From Mariniblastus fucicola (GTDB taxonomy: Bacteria; Planctomycetota; Planctomycetia; Pirellulales; Pirellulaceae), in contig NZ_CP042912.1 in the NCBI RefSeq assembly GCF_008087665.1, positions 2,604,001 to 2,668,000 of the forward strand: DNA of 64,000 nt, read 5' to 3'. Positions 37,245 to 46,784 of the stretch are shown one piece after another. The stretch's first letter is position 1; every line of letters begins with the position of its first letter. Under the pieces are notes generated by a model. The model was not told the origin of the DNA and made no database searches. It saw nothing but the letters and a program-made list of their open reading frames with translations. The position numbers were made by a program, and so were the translations under genes.

Positions 37245-38405
37245 ATGCTGATTGAAATCCCAGACGACCTACGCTACCTGTCGGAGCTTTATTCTGCCGA
37301 CGCGGCGGACGCCTGTTTCCTTGCGGAATATCCCAGTTCCAACAGTAAGGACACGATCTTTCAGAACTCAACCGAATTCATTATCCACGACCCGTTTCCC
37401 GCTCCGCCCCGCGAGTTGCTGACTTCGCTCGGGCCGCACCACTTGATGTGCTGCTGGGGAACGCAACTCCCGGTGACCTCCCAGATTGCTCCGCCAGGAA
37501 AGTTGCTTGAGCACTGGCAGCGAACTTTCGGTACTGAAGGCTTGCCGAAATGGAAACCGTACGACGATAGTGATTTGTTCATTACGATGTTTCCACATCA
37601 GTCGATTCCGCCGCAGCAGCAAGTCGTCGAACCGTTGGTGAACTATGAACTCCACTCCAAAGAGATCATCGAGCAAATCGATTGCCCGCAGGCGAAAGTC
37701 TACGACTCGATCGAGTATCCTTGTATCGTCAAGCTAAGCCACGGCTATGCCGGGTTGGGCAACTACCTGCTTCGGGACGCATCCGATGAAGCGGCGATGC
37801 GGGAGGAACTCGCCAAACACTGGTCCGATTCGACTTTGATAATCAACTCGGTTATCGAAAACATTTGCGGCGATTACGGTGTTCAGTTCTATCTTCGTCG
37901 CGACGGTTCGATCATTTGGCTGGGGCTGACCGAGCAACATTTCAACGAGTCAAAGCGATGGTGTGGCGGAACATACTCCAAACATTTGCAAACCGATTTG
38001 CTGCAATCGTTTGAGCCCCACGTCACGGCAACGGCTGCTACGCTGCACGAGAAAGGGTATTTCGGCGTCGTCGGGATTGACATTTTGCGAGACGACGAAG
38101 GCCGCTGTTTCCTTGTCGACGTAAACCCGAGGCTGACTGGAATCACGCCGTTTCTGATGGCGTCCCGAATCTTCCAGGGAGAAGACTCGTACGACGAAGG
38201 TATCTATCAGGCCAGTTTCCGATTCAACGGTACGCTGACGGAGTTGATATCCGTCGCGGAATCAATTGACTACGGCCGTGTGCTGATTTTAAGTGCATTT
38301 GAGCGATCTGCGGGTGACAACCGGACAACGATCTGCCATGTTTCAGTCTCCTCAGAATCACAGTCGCGAAACCGCGAAGCTCTCGACCAACTGGCAAAGC
38401 ATTGA
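37245..38405 (+). CDS. ATP-grasp enzyme in the ovothiol locus
   Basis: This 386-residue protein shows ATP-grasp features: a central lysine-bearing strand (YPCIVKLSHGYAGLGNYLL), a glycine-rich loop, and the C-terminal metal-binding segment FLVDVNPRLTGITPFLMA. Such enzymes couple a carboxylate to an amine or thiol with ATP; the substrates cannot be read here. ATG 37245 is the chosen start, since the earlier in-frame TTG lies in the inverted repeat. Its stop overlaps the MATE gene by four bases, so the two are translated together, and its place after ovoA suggests action on an ovothiol-related compound. Confidence 0.78.
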   Translation: MLIEIPDDLRYLSELYSADAADACFLAEYPSSNSKDTIFQNSTEFIIHDPFPAPPRELLTSLGPHHLMCCWGTQLPVTSQIAPPGKLLEHWQRTFGTEGLPKWKPYDDSDLFITMFPHQSIPPQQQVVEPLVNYELHSKEIIEQIDCPQAKVYDSIEYPCIVKLSHGYAGLGNYLLRDASDEAAMREELAKHWSDSTLIINSVIENICGDYGVQFYLRRDGSIIWLGLTEQHFNESKRWCGGTYSKHLQTDLLQSFEPHVTATAATLHEKGYFGVVGIDILRDDEGRCFLVDVNPRLTGITPFLMASRIFQGEDSYDEGIYQASFRFNGTLTELISVAESIDYGRVLILSAFERSAGDNRTTICHVSVSSESQSRNREALDQLAKH

Positions 38406-39748
38406 AGAACAGCAAAGATCTCACCTCCGGGTCCATTCCTCGGCACGTCCGTGATTTGGCTCTACCGGCAAGCGTTGGGCTGTTTTTCCAGACGATGTAC
38501 AACGTCGTCGATACCTACTACGCCGGCGATATTTCCGAAACCGCGCTGGCGGCCGTGGGGCTAAGCTTTCCAGTTTTCCTGTTGGTAATCGCAGCCAGTA
38601 GTGGCCTGTCGCGCGGAGCATCAGGGCTGATTTCGAATGCTATCGGAGCCAGAAAGTACGAAGACCAGCAACGCTTCACGACGCAAAGCGTATCGCTGGC
38701 GAACTGTCTTTCCATGGTGCTGACGTTTGTCGGATTGATGATCGCCAGTCCAATCTTTCAGTTCCTTGGCGCTGAAGGTGAATTCCTCGAAATGGCCAAT
38801 GCCTATATCACACCAATTTTCCTGGGCGCGTCGTTCTTCATCGTCGGTGGAGTCTGCAATGCGATTCTGACCTCCAGCGGTGACACCAAGACGTTCGGCA
38901 GTGTGTTGGTCGTTGGCTTTTTCCTAAACCTTGTTTTCGACCCCTGGTTCAAGGATGGCGGCTGGGGGCTTCCGGCGATGGGCGTTGCGGGAATCGCTTG
39001 GGCAACGGTCCTGATTCAGTTCCTGGGAAGTAGTTTTTTGATGTGGAGTGTGATTCGTCGCGGGCTGCTGAAAGTCAACGACTTCCGCGCCTATGTGCCT
39101 GATCTGAAAACGTGGTGGGAGATCACCGTTCAGGCATTGCCGGCTACCTTCAATATCTTTTCTATCGCTATCGGATTCTTTGCGATCAACTGGTTCCTGA
39201 AGCGTTACGGCGTCGATGCCGTCGCGGCTTACACTGCCACCACTCGAATTGAGCAAATCGCGCTCATGCCAACTTTTGGTTTGTACGCCGCGATCATGGC
39301 ACTTGTTGGGCAAAACAACGGTGCTGGAAAGATCTCACGCGTTCGCGAAACGATGTGGTTCTGCAACTGGGTCGGCGTAACGGTCAACCTCGTCATGGCC
39401 GGTTTGATGTTTCTGTTCTCGCGGGAGCTAATGGGAATTTTCACCGATGATCAGGAAGTCATTGAGTATGGAGTCACCTGCTTAAATGTTATCGCGCCGA
39501 TTCACTGGTCCTACATTTTGACCGCGACGCACATTGCGATGCTGCAGGCATTGAAGCGTCCTTCCTATGGATTCTTTGAGGCGATCGCTCGAAAAATCAT
39601 TATCCCCTTGCCGATTCTGTGGGTTTTGGTTGTGTGGCTGGGGAAAGACATTGAGTGGATCTGGTACTGCAACGCCGCCATTAATGTTCTGATGACGGCA
39701 GTGACAGTGCTCTATGCCAGAAAAGTTTTGAACGAACTATCCGCTTGA
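38402..39748 (+). CDS. MATE-family efflux transporter
   Basis: The 448-residue protein has twelve hydrophobic helices in two homologous halves and MATE features such as LPASVGLFFQTMYNVVDTYYAG at the first helix (in two parts), SFPVFLLVIAASSGLSRGASG, and GVAGIAWATVLIQF. These carriers export small organic molecules against Na+ or H+. The start codon is TTG, overlapping the ATP-grasp stop (TTGA), with no better ATG near. The coupling to an ATP-grasp enzyme and OvoA makes a product exporter a natural guess, but substrates of MATE proteins cannot be told from sequence. Confidence 0.9.
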   Translation: MKNSKDLTSGSIPRHVRDLALPASVGLFFQTMYNVVDTYYAGDISETALAAVGLSFPVFLLVIAASSGLSRGASGLISNAIGARKYEDQQRFTTQSVSLANCLSMVLTFVGLMIASPIFQFLGAEGEFLEMANAYITPIFLGASFFIVGGVCNAILTSSGDTKTFGSVLVVGFFLNLVFDPWFKDGGWGLPAMGVAGIAWATVLIQFLGSSFLMWSVIRRGLLKVNDFRAYVPDLKTWWEITVQALPATFNIFSIAIGFFAINWFLKRYGVDAVAAYTATTRIEQIALMPTFGLYAAIMALVGQNNGAGKISRVRETMWFCNWVGVTVNLVMAGLMFLFSRELMGIFTDDQEVIEYGVTCLNVIAPIHWSYILTATHIAMLQALKRPSYGFFEAIARKIIIPLPILWVLVVWLGKDIEWIWYCNAAINVLMTAVTVLYARKVLNELSA

Positions 39749-40092
39749 TTGCTCGGGAGAGGCGACTTCGATTTCGAAGGAAAATGCTTCTCGGTATTCT
39801 ACGATCAGCGACGCTATTCCGGCGTTGAATTTCCTCGTCCATCCTGCCTTGATCGCGCTAACCAATAGGTAGATAGTCAAACAGGCTTACCCCGCACCCA
39901 CGCAGATGCCGGGAGGCGAAAATTGTTGTGCCCAATCGCAGGTTCAACAGCCGTGCTGCGGCGAGGGTTGCGAGTCGCGAGGTCTTGCGTGCTCAGCAGG
40001 AAGAACTAAGCGGCGCGTCATGTTGCCAAAATATGCAGAACAACGTTGCTGCGGTCCAGTAGCGACTTTAGTTCAAGAACCAAATCGCTCGT
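39749..40092. other. Intergenic region between convergent genes, 344 bp
   Basis: I find no convincing gene here. One plus-strand frame (39906 onward) begins with a Cys-rich stretch but runs over the end of the following gene; a minus-strand 25-codon frame ends in HGC. Neither has a clear ribosome site. No terminator with a T tract is evident. Confidence 0.5.
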
Positions 40093-41451
40093 CTACGCTT
40101 CCACTTTCTCGGTGCAATCAACGGTTGGTTTCGAGCAGATCCCGCAAACAGAATCTCCGTCTTCGTTCGTCATGTTCGCGATTCCTCCACAGGAACCGGT
40201 CACCGGTTTGTTGTTGAAAATCGCTCCTACGGCCATGCCGAGGACCATCAAGCAAAACACCAGAAACGTCGCCAGGAAGACCGGCAAGATTGAACTGGTT
40301 TTTGTTGAAGTCGCCGCGAGGTTGGGTTCATTGATCCCGGAGCCTTCGCCATCGTTTTTGTTTGCATCTCTATCGGCATTCGTTTCGAGAACGGTCGCTG
40401 GAAAATCTGCGGAGGCTACCGTGATGTACGGCAGTCCGTCTTCGGAGTCACTTCGTTCCACCGTCAGCAACGGATATCCGAGCTGTTCACACAACGCAGT
40501 CCCTTTCTCTCGCCCCATCACCATCACCGCGGTCGCCATTGCGTCGGCGGTCATGCAATCGTCTGCGATCACGGATGCAATTGCCATGTCGTGATCGACA
40601 GGCTCACAAGTCTTCGGGTCAATTGTGTGCGAATAACGTTTTCCGGCAACGTCATAGAAATTTCGATAGTCGCCAGACGTCGCGACAGCCTTGTTGGAAA
40701 GTTTGACCATTCGATGCACACGATCTGGGGTTCGTTCTGCCGAATTTGAATTCTCCGGTTTCTCAACGGCGACATTCCAGGGGCCGCCTGAAGCGCGTTC
40801 GCCACGAGTCAAAACTTCACCACCGACGACGACCATGAAATTCTCGTAGCCCAGTTCCTCCAGCGACTGCCCCACGCGATCCACGGCGTATCCTTTCGCA
40901 ATCGCCGAAAGGTCGAGCTGAACTTTGGGGTTAAGTTTTCGGATGGCAGGAGGTTCTGAGCGGACTTCGACTTTCTCGAAACCAACGACAGACTTGATCT
41001 CGTCAATTTCATTTTCGCCAGGAAGCACAGGGTCTTCGTCTTTTCCGGGGCCAAAATTCCAGGCATTCACGGCAGGCCCGATCGTGGGGTCAAACGCTCC
41101 GTCAGTCGACTCGCAGATTTCCAACGCTCGCGAAACCACGGTCGCCGTTTCCGGATCAACGGACTGCCAGTCGGTAGACGTAGAACGGTTGAACTTTGAG
41201 ATGTCGGATTGCTCAATGTAGGTCGACATCAGTTCATTGACTCGTTGCAACGAACTGTTAACGCCCGTTTGGATTGCCTTAAGTTGTTGAGGCTGATCGT
41301 CGTTGGTCACCACGAGAACGCGAAAGGGGATAGGACCCATCGTCCGACCGCTGACTTCGACTGATTGTTGGGCCGTGCACGCGGTTGTGGCGAAGTGCGT
41401 TGTCAATAGTGTGGCAGCGACAATTTTGAAAACTGATTTTGTTTGGAACAT
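40093..41451 (-). CDS. apbE: FAD:protein FMN transferase (ApbE) fused to an NqrM-like domain
   Basis: Residues 1-26 form a signal peptide; residues 35-350 are ApbE, with DGAFDPTIGPAVNAWNFG, LDLSAIAKGYAVDRVG and VATSGDYRNF, which bind FAD and metal. After a polar linker a membrane helix (387-412) leads into FNNKPVTGSCGGIAN and cysteines at 421, 436, 439 and 446. The helix followed by K-x-V-T-G-S-C-G-G and a Cys cluster is the pattern of NqrM. ApbE attaches FMN to Thr of NqrB and NqrC, and NqrM is needed to mature the Na+-translocating NADH:quinone oxidoreductase. So both helpers appear in one chain. ATG 41451 fits the signal peptide. Confidence 0.88.
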   Translation of the reverse strand: MFQTKSVFKIVAATLLTTHFATTACTAQQSVEVSGRTMGPIPFRVLVVTNDDQPQQLKAIQTGVNSSLQRVNELMSTYIEQSDISKFNRSTSTDWQSVDPETATVVSRALEICESTDGAFDPTIGPAVNAWNFGPGKDEDPVLPGENEIDEIKSVVGFEKVEVRSEPPAIRKLNPKVQLDLSAIAKGYAVDRVGQSLEELGYENFMVVVGGEVLTRGERASGGPWNVAVEKPENSNSAERTPDRVHRMVKLSNKAVATSGDYRNFYDVAGKRYSHTIDPKTCEPVDHDMAIASVIADDCMTADAMATAVMVMGREKGTALCEQLGYPLLTVERSDSEDGLPYITVASADFPATVLETNADRDANKNDGEGSGINEPNLAATSTKTSSILPVFLATFLVFCLMVLGMAVGAIFNNKPVTGSCGGIANMTNEDGDSVCGICSKPTVDCTEKVEA

Positions 41452-41640
41452 TGATCTATCGTTTCGAGTTGGCGGAAGCTTCATCATCGATGTCGGCGAG
41501 TGGATGATTAACCCTTTCAATCGTCGCATCCGGATGATTCATCGCATATCGTCAAAGTTTACGGCGTCTGCAGTCTTTCGCGCCGCATGCCGAAAATGAT
41601 AGCATCACCCTGGAAGTATCAGATACCCCGCGAGCACCTC

Positions 41641-42552
41641 ATGAGCGAAGATTTGGACAAACCTGTCGAGAACGAATTGTCGGACCTGAAAAAGGCTCGC
41701 AAGGCTCGAACCGAATCTGCGTTGCAATCGCCGCTGGAGACGTATCTGCGGGAGATCAACGAAACTCGCCTGCTGACCGCCGACGAGGAAAAAGAACTCG
41801 CACGAGCGATCGCCAAAGGTGACGTCCAGGCTCGCGACCGAATGGTTCGTGCCAACTTGCGACTGGTGGTGAACATCGCCCGTGGTTACACCAGCAAAGG
41901 TTTGGGTTTGCAGGACCTTATCGAAGAAGGCAACCTGGGCTTGCTGCGGGCCGTTGAAGGCTTCGATCCGGATGTCGGAACACGTTTCAGCACCTACGCG
42001 AGCTACTGGATCAAACAGTCGATCAAGCGAGCGTTGATTAACTCGGCAAAAACGATCCGCATCCCGGCCTACATGGTGGAGCTGCTTTCCAAGTGGCGTC
42101 GCGCGAGTGCTCGATTGACCGAAGAGCTACGTCGCAATCCTACACCGGAAGAGATCGCACGATTGCTGGGGCTGCCGAAACGCAAGCTGCCGATCATCAA
42201 GAAAGCAATCCAGATCTACAACGCGACGCCACAGACGGACCAGGCGGATTCGGGGTGGTCGCTTGGTGAGATGGTGATGGACGATCGCGTGCGTTCCCCG
42301 GAAGAAGAGCTGATCGAAAGCGACGTCATGAAGCACATCAAGGTCATGATGGGCGATCTTGACGAGCGAGCAGCAGCGGTGCTGAGAATGCGTTTCGGCC
42401 TTGAAGGATTGGAGCCTCATACGCTCAAGGAGATCGGTGAGAAGCTGGGTTTGACTCGGGAACGCGTCCGCCAGATCGAGACCGAAACGCTCAAGCGATT
42501 GGGCGATGGATTGCGAGATCCTTACGACATGGAAATCTCGCTGCCGTTCTAA
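41641..42552 (+). CDS. RNA polymerase sigma-70 family factor (group 1/2 like)
   Basis: The 303-residue factor has region 1.2 (SPLETYLREINETRLL), region 2 with GNLGLLRAVEGFDPDVGTRFSTYASYWIKQSIKRAL (in parts; the -10 and melting residues), region 3, and region 4 with HTLKEIGEKLGLTRERVRQIE (the -35 recognition helix). The RpoD-specific region 1.1 is absent, so it is smaller than the main sigma factor and may be an alternative group-2 factor or the shortened RpoD of planctomycetes. The start could also be ATG 41587 or 41596; ATG 41641 begins the ordered part. It is divergent from the ApbE fusion. Confidence 0.9.
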   Translation: MSEDLDKPVENELSDLKKARKARTESALQSPLETYLREINETRLLTADEEKELARAIAKGDVQARDRMVRANLRLVVNIARGYTSKGLGLQDLIEEGNLGLLRAVEGFDPDVGTRFSTYASYWIKQSIKRALINSAKTIRIPAYMVELLSKWRRASARLTEELRRNPTPEEIARLLGLPKRKLPIIKKAIQIYNATPQTDQADSGWSLGEMVMDDRVRSPEEELIESDVMKHIKVMMGDLDERAAAVLRMRFGLEGLEPHTLKEIGEKLGLTRERVRQIETETLKRLGDGLRDPYDMEISLPF

Positions 42553-42606
42553 ATCTTCAATGTTCAGATTTGCAAAGGGCAGTTTCGCCGCTCCCTAAAC
42601 GGAAAG

Positions 42607-45009
42607 CTACTCCCTGGTTTTGATGACCGCGCCCAGCAATTTGTCATAGCGGTTCTTCCAGCTGGCCCAGTCAGCGGAGTCATTGGCCATGCCACCGCTG
42701 AGCGTAATGTGGTCCATCTGTTCCAGGGCCTCGAAGATTTCTTGATCCCACTTCCGCATGTCCCAGTTCTCGACCGGGTTGTGCATGTCGTATCGCCCCC
42801 AATCAAGATAAACTCGGGTAGGTTGGTCGACGGATTCCATGCCGGTCAGGACTCCTTCTGAGCCAAACACCAACGGCGAATGAGTACCGATGGCGCCGAA
42901 CAGGTCCGGGCTGTTGGCAAGAGCGCCAAAAGCTGCTCCACCGGTGAATCCAAATCCAACGATCGAACGAAAATCACGCTCGGCAATCGTGCGAAACTCC
43001 GCGTCAATCAAGGCGACCAGCTTCTTCTCGACACCCGGTCCGGTGCGACCTTGCGGGATGACAAGGATCGCGGGTGGCACGTCGCCATTGGTGTTTGCGA
43101 AAATGTTGTCAGCCGATTCGATGAACTGGCTGTTCTCAAATCTCATGTGCGGCAAAACGTAAACGACGGGAAACCGTTTGTCTTTCTGTTGTTCGTAACC
43201 GTCTGGCAAATAAATGCTCAACGGCAACGGTTTGCCCTCGCCTTCAGCAGGAAGTTCCCGTTGCACGATCGTGCCATGAAGTTTCTCCGGCAGTGAACTC
43301 AAATAAGACGGCGGTTCCCAGTCCGACATTGCGAACCACGACATCACCAGCGGTTTCTCATTGCGAAGGCGAATTGCAAACTCCATTTCGCCAGCGTAAA
43401 CCGAACTGGTGGCTGAACGTGGATTGAGCGAATCCGTCTGCGGTTTGAAGTTCACCAGAAAGAAGTAATTGGCTCGTTGGTCGGATTCCAACTTTACCGT
43501 GTAGTATTTCAAATCGCTATCGCCGGCCTTGATCATCTTCCGTTCCTGTCTGGCACCAAACACGTCACTCGCGAGAGCCACATCGTCTTCCTCTCCCCGA
43601 TAAACGAAATGAACAATGCCCGATTCCACAATCGGAAACGAACTCTGTTTCGCCAGATACGCATCGATGATCGGAGTCGCCTCAGCGGCATTTTTGTCGG
43701 TGATTGACTTCAAAAAACCGGCGAAACCGTCGCTCATCGCCAACGAATTGCCATTGTTGCCTTCGGTCGCCACGTTGGCTTCGGGAACGATATCGACGCG
43801 AGCAATCTCACCAAGGCTACGGATGAAGATCGCATTGTCAGCAAACGAAGGCACAGTCCAAACGAGGTCTTCAAACACTTTCAGTTTGGCGACTTCGTCG
43901 TACTTCTCGGGCGTCGCCGTCGCCAAATGAACACTGCCTTCCTTGGTGCAGATCGCAATGTGATCGTCGATTGCGATCAGAAATCCGTCTCCGGGTTTGC
44001 GACTCTTCCAATGCGGTTTTCCGGTCGCCGGATCGACACACGTCAAAATGCGAGTCGAAAAAGCAAACAGGTTTTCGTTGCACAGCGTTGGAATGTTGTA
44101 GGTATTCTTGATCGAACGCTGTTGCCACGTTTCGGAAGCTGCGATTTTCTGATCGTCGACCGGTCGCAGATTGATGGCTTTGGAGAATCCGTCGTCGATG
44201 GTGATCACCACATTGCCATCGTCCGTCGCGACTGGCATCACGGCGCTGCCGTTCCCGCCACCGTGTTCAAACTCAAATACGATTTGCCCGGATTCAGCAT
44301 TCACGCCTGTTAGCTTTTTGGCGCCCGAGGCCAACAATACTGGAACGCCGTCAATTTCGACCAGAGTCGGAATCTGTGAATTGATCACATCGTCCCCACA
44401 GGCCCATTTTTCGTCTCCGGTCTTTGGGTCCATGGAAACCAGAAGTTTATCTTTCGCCCCGGCCATCAAAATCAGATTGCCGGCTGCGATCAACGGTGAC
44501 GTGGCGAAACCGTACATCGGTTGTTTGACTTTGAAGTCCTCCGCGAGCGATTTTTCCCAAATCAGCTCACCGGTTTTGGTGTTCAGGCAAACGAATCTTC
44601 CCTGGCACGAGAGTCCATACACCATTCCGTCGTGAACCATCGGTGTGGAGATCGGCCCGTCGAAGGATCCGTTTTCGCCTTTGAATTTTTCGCCTAAAAC
44701 GAACTCCCAGTTTGTGTCTCCGGTTTTGATATCAAAGCAGCCGAGCTTGTCCTGATCGCCCGACGTGTACATCGTGAAGGCTTGATCGCCCGCGACGGAG
44801 ACGCTGGAGTACCCGCTGCCGAGTTTCTTCTTCCAGGCAATCTTGAGGCTCGGTTTCAGTCCGCTGAGCTTTCCATCGGTCGAGCCAATGCCGTCGCCTT
44901 TGCTACCGCGTAGTGCCGGCCAATCCTGAGCACGGAGGTTTGAACCGAACGGGCTAAAAGAGAGCAGGGCGAACAGGATTGGAAGTGCGAATTTCAGGGT
45001 GCGAGACAT
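42607..45009 (-). CDS. Secreted PQQ-type beta-propeller with C-terminal esterase-like domain
   Basis: A signal peptide (residues 1-28) is followed by an eight-blade-like propeller of the PQQ/PQQ_2 type with recurring blade ends (GCFDIKTGDTNWEF; CLNTKTGELIWEKSL; SMDPKTGDEKWACG; CVDPATGKPHWKS). The last 240 residues resemble the alpha/beta-hydrolase esterase D family (LPLSIYLPDGYEQQKDKRFPVVYVLPH in parts). The expected nucleophile elbow GxSxGG reads GFGFTGG, so the catalytic Ser is replaced and the domain may be inactive. It is on the minus strand after the sulfatase gene, suggesting a polysaccharide-utilisation context. Confidence 0.85.
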   Translation of the reverse strand: MSRTLKFALPILFALLSFSPFGSNLRAQDWPALRGSKGDGIGSTDGKLSGLKPSLKIAWKKKLGSGYSSVSVAGDQAFTMYTSGDQDKLGCFDIKTGDTNWEFVLGEKFKGENGSFDGPISTPMVHDGMVYGLSCQGRFVCLNTKTGELIWEKSLAEDFKVKQPMYGFATSPLIAAGNLILMAGAKDKLLVSMDPKTGDEKWACGDDVINSQIPTLVEIDGVPVLLASGAKKLTGVNAESGQIVFEFEHGGGNGSAVMPVATDDGNVVITIDDGFSKAINLRPVDDQKIAASETWQQRSIKNTYNIPTLCNENLFAFSTRILTCVDPATGKPHWKSRKPGDGFLIAIDDHIAICTKEGSVHLATATPEKYDEVAKLKVFEDLVWTVPSFADNAIFIRSLGEIARVDIVPEANVATEGNNGNSLAMSDGFAGFLKSITDKNAAEATPIIDAYLAKQSSFPIVESGIVHFVYRGEEDDVALASDVFGARQERKMIKAGDSDLKYYTVKLESDQRANYFFLVNFKPQTDSLNPRSATSSVYAGEMEFAIRLRNEKPLVMSWFAMSDWEPPSYLSSLPEKLHGTIVQRELPAEGEGKPLPLSIYLPDGYEQQKDKRFPVVYVLPHMRFENSQFIESADNIFANTNGDVPPAILVIPQGRTGPGVEKKLVALIDAEFRTIAERDFRSIVGFGFTGGAAFGALANSPDLFGAIGTHSPLVFGSEGVLTGMESVDQPTRVYLDWGRYDMHNPVENWDMRKWDQEIFEALEQMDHITLSGGMANDSADWASWKNRYDKLLGAVIKTRE

Positions 45010-45134
45010 GGGAGCTCCGAAGTGCAGTCGAATTGAGCCGCCATTCTAGAGCTTCAGGATCAGGATGTCGCTAGTGGGAGCACAGACTGTGCGAATGTCG
45101 ACATACGCACAGGCTGGAAGACTATGCCGCCAAT

Positions 45135-46547
45135 TCACTTCCGCCAAACCGGTCGGGCGTTTGTTGTGATTTCTTCATCGGCCTCCAACATTCTGGCTTT
45201 CAATGTCGCGACTGTTTCTGGTTCGGACTTAAAAAGGTTCTGTTGCTCGCCAAGGTCGTCAGCAAGATTGAACAAGTGCGTTCGCGTTTTTGGGTTGGGG
45301 TTCTTTTTGTTCTTTCGCGGCGTGATCTCAAGGTACTTCATGTCGCCGGAGCGAATTCCCTGCAGTCGCCCGTTTGCTGAGTAAAAAAGCATTTCGTCGC
45401 GAGGCGTGTCATCCGAATTGAAGGTCGATGAAATATCGAAACCGTCGATCCGGTTCTCAGGAAGTTCCGTATTCGTGATCGCAGCGATCGTCGGCAGCAA
45501 ATCCATCGTTGAAGTGAAAGCATCGGTGCTGGTTCCAGCCGGAATGCGTCCCGGAGCCCACATCACGCAAGGCACACGTTGTCCGCCTTCGAAAGTCGTC
45601 CCCTTCCCCGCCCGCAGCGGTCCTGCACTTCCGCCGTGGTGTTTGAACTGCAACCACGGTCCGTTGTCCGAGGTGTAGATGACATAAGTGTTCTCCGACA
45701 GACCGAGGTCGCGAACCGTCTGCATCAACCGGCCAACTTCCGCGTCAATGTGCTCAATCACACATTTGTAGGCGTTCTTTGGATTCGGATCGTAGACATC
45801 TTCGGGGACGTAGAGCGGAATGTGCGGCATCGAATGCGGCAGATATAGAAAGAACGGTTTGTCCTTGTTCGAGGTTACGAAATCGATGGCTTTATCGGTG
45901 TAGCGGCGTGTTATCGTTCGCTGATCCACAGGGAGTTCGACGATCTCTTCGTTCTGCAACAGTGGCGTTTTCCAGCCCGTGACGGCGGTTTTCTGATCCA
46001 GCCACAGTTCGTCGCTGGGAGCTTTCAGCTTTCCTTTATTGTCCGGATGGTTCATGTCGTTGGAGTACGGGATGCCGAAGTACGAATCGAATCCCTGTGC
46101 TCGCGGCAATGTTTCCGGCTGGTGGCCCAGATGCCATTTCCCAACACAAGCCGTTGCGTACCCGATCGATTTGAGGTGATCGGCGATGGTGTGTTCGTCT
46201 GCATGTAAGCCGTGGTCAGACAGTGGGAATAGCACATGTTTGTGCATGCCGACACGTTTTGGATAACATCCGGTCAGCAACGCCGCGCGGGAAGGCGAAC
46301 AGACAGAGCAGGGCACGTAGAAGCTTGTGTACTTTCGACCTTCGCTGGCCATTCGATCGATGTTGGGCGTCGCGATCGTTTCGGACCCAAAACAACCGAG
46401 GTCGTTGTAGCCTTGATCGTCGGTGAAAATGACGATGAAGTTCGGCTTTTCCTGCGCTTCGGCGGCGACAGAAAAAACGCTGACGATCAGCAGAAGGCAG
46501 GCGATGAATCGAGCGAACGGTGGATTTGCAAGCGGATCAAATTTCAT
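45135..46547 (-). CDS. Secreted sulfatase (alkaline-phosphatase superfamily)
   Basis: The 470-residue protein has a signal peptide and the type-I sulfatase hallmarks: IVIFTDDQGYNDLG (metal Asp43/44), and CSPSRAALLTG with Cys83 as the residue converted to formylglycine. VGKWHLGH and YVIYTSDNG follow. It removes sulfate esters from a sugar or other substrate outside the cytoplasm; many planctomycetes use such enzymes on algal polysaccharides. The length matches the arylsulfatase A group. It precedes the PQQ-propeller protein gene by 125 bp on the same strand. An FGE-like activator is not next to it. Confidence 0.95.
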   Translation of the reverse strand: MKFDPLANPPFARFIACLLLIVSVFSVAAEAQEKPNFIVIFTDDQGYNDLGCFGSETIATPNIDRMASEGRKYTSFYVPCSVCSPSRAALLTGCYPKRVGMHKHVLFPLSDHGLHADEHTIADHLKSIGYATACVGKWHLGHQPETLPRAQGFDSYFGIPYSNDMNHPDNKGKLKAPSDELWLDQKTAVTGWKTPLLQNEEIVELPVDQRTITRRYTDKAIDFVTSNKDKPFFLYLPHSMPHIPLYVPEDVYDPNPKNAYKCVIEHIDAEVGRLMQTVRDLGLSENTYVIYTSDNGPWLQFKHHGGSAGPLRAGKGTTFEGGQRVPCVMWAPGRIPAGTSTDAFTSTMDLLPTIAAITNTELPENRIDGFDISSTFNSDDTPRDEMLFYSANGRLQGIRSGDMKYLEITPRKNKKNPNPKTRTHLFNLADDLGEQQNLFKSEPETVATLKARMLEADEEITTNARPVWRK

Positions 46548-46646
46548 GGCGGCTCCCGGGTTCAGTGCTTCAAGTCATGCCATGTTACATCAATCGAGGG
46601 AGCTTTTTACAAGCTTCAGCGCCGCCAAAAGAACTTTCGAGCAAAT

Positions 46647-46784
46647 GCCAGGCACTTTTTAATAAATTGATTTTCATGTCGTTAACGCGGCCAAACATGA
46701 GTGGCAATGTGCTGGCCGCCGATAGAAAACGCAACGGACCGGCGACTAGCGCCTGGCCGCTCACATTTGCCAAACAGTGCCTGG
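46647..46784. repeat. Inverted repeat around the kinase 3' end
   Basis: CCAGGCACT (46648-46656) and AGTGCCTGG (46776-46784) are perfect nine-base inverted arms, 119 bp apart, in the stretch between the sulfatase start and the kinase stop. The inner part contains a second GCCTGG. It looks like a degenerate repeat element, with no ORF inside. Confidence 0.4.

Noticed and set aside
39906-40217. 103-residue Cys-rich plus-strand frame
   Set aside because: The Cys-rich start is attractive, but two thirds of it lie antisense to the ApbE-NqrM C terminus and no ribosome site is visible; not called as a gene.
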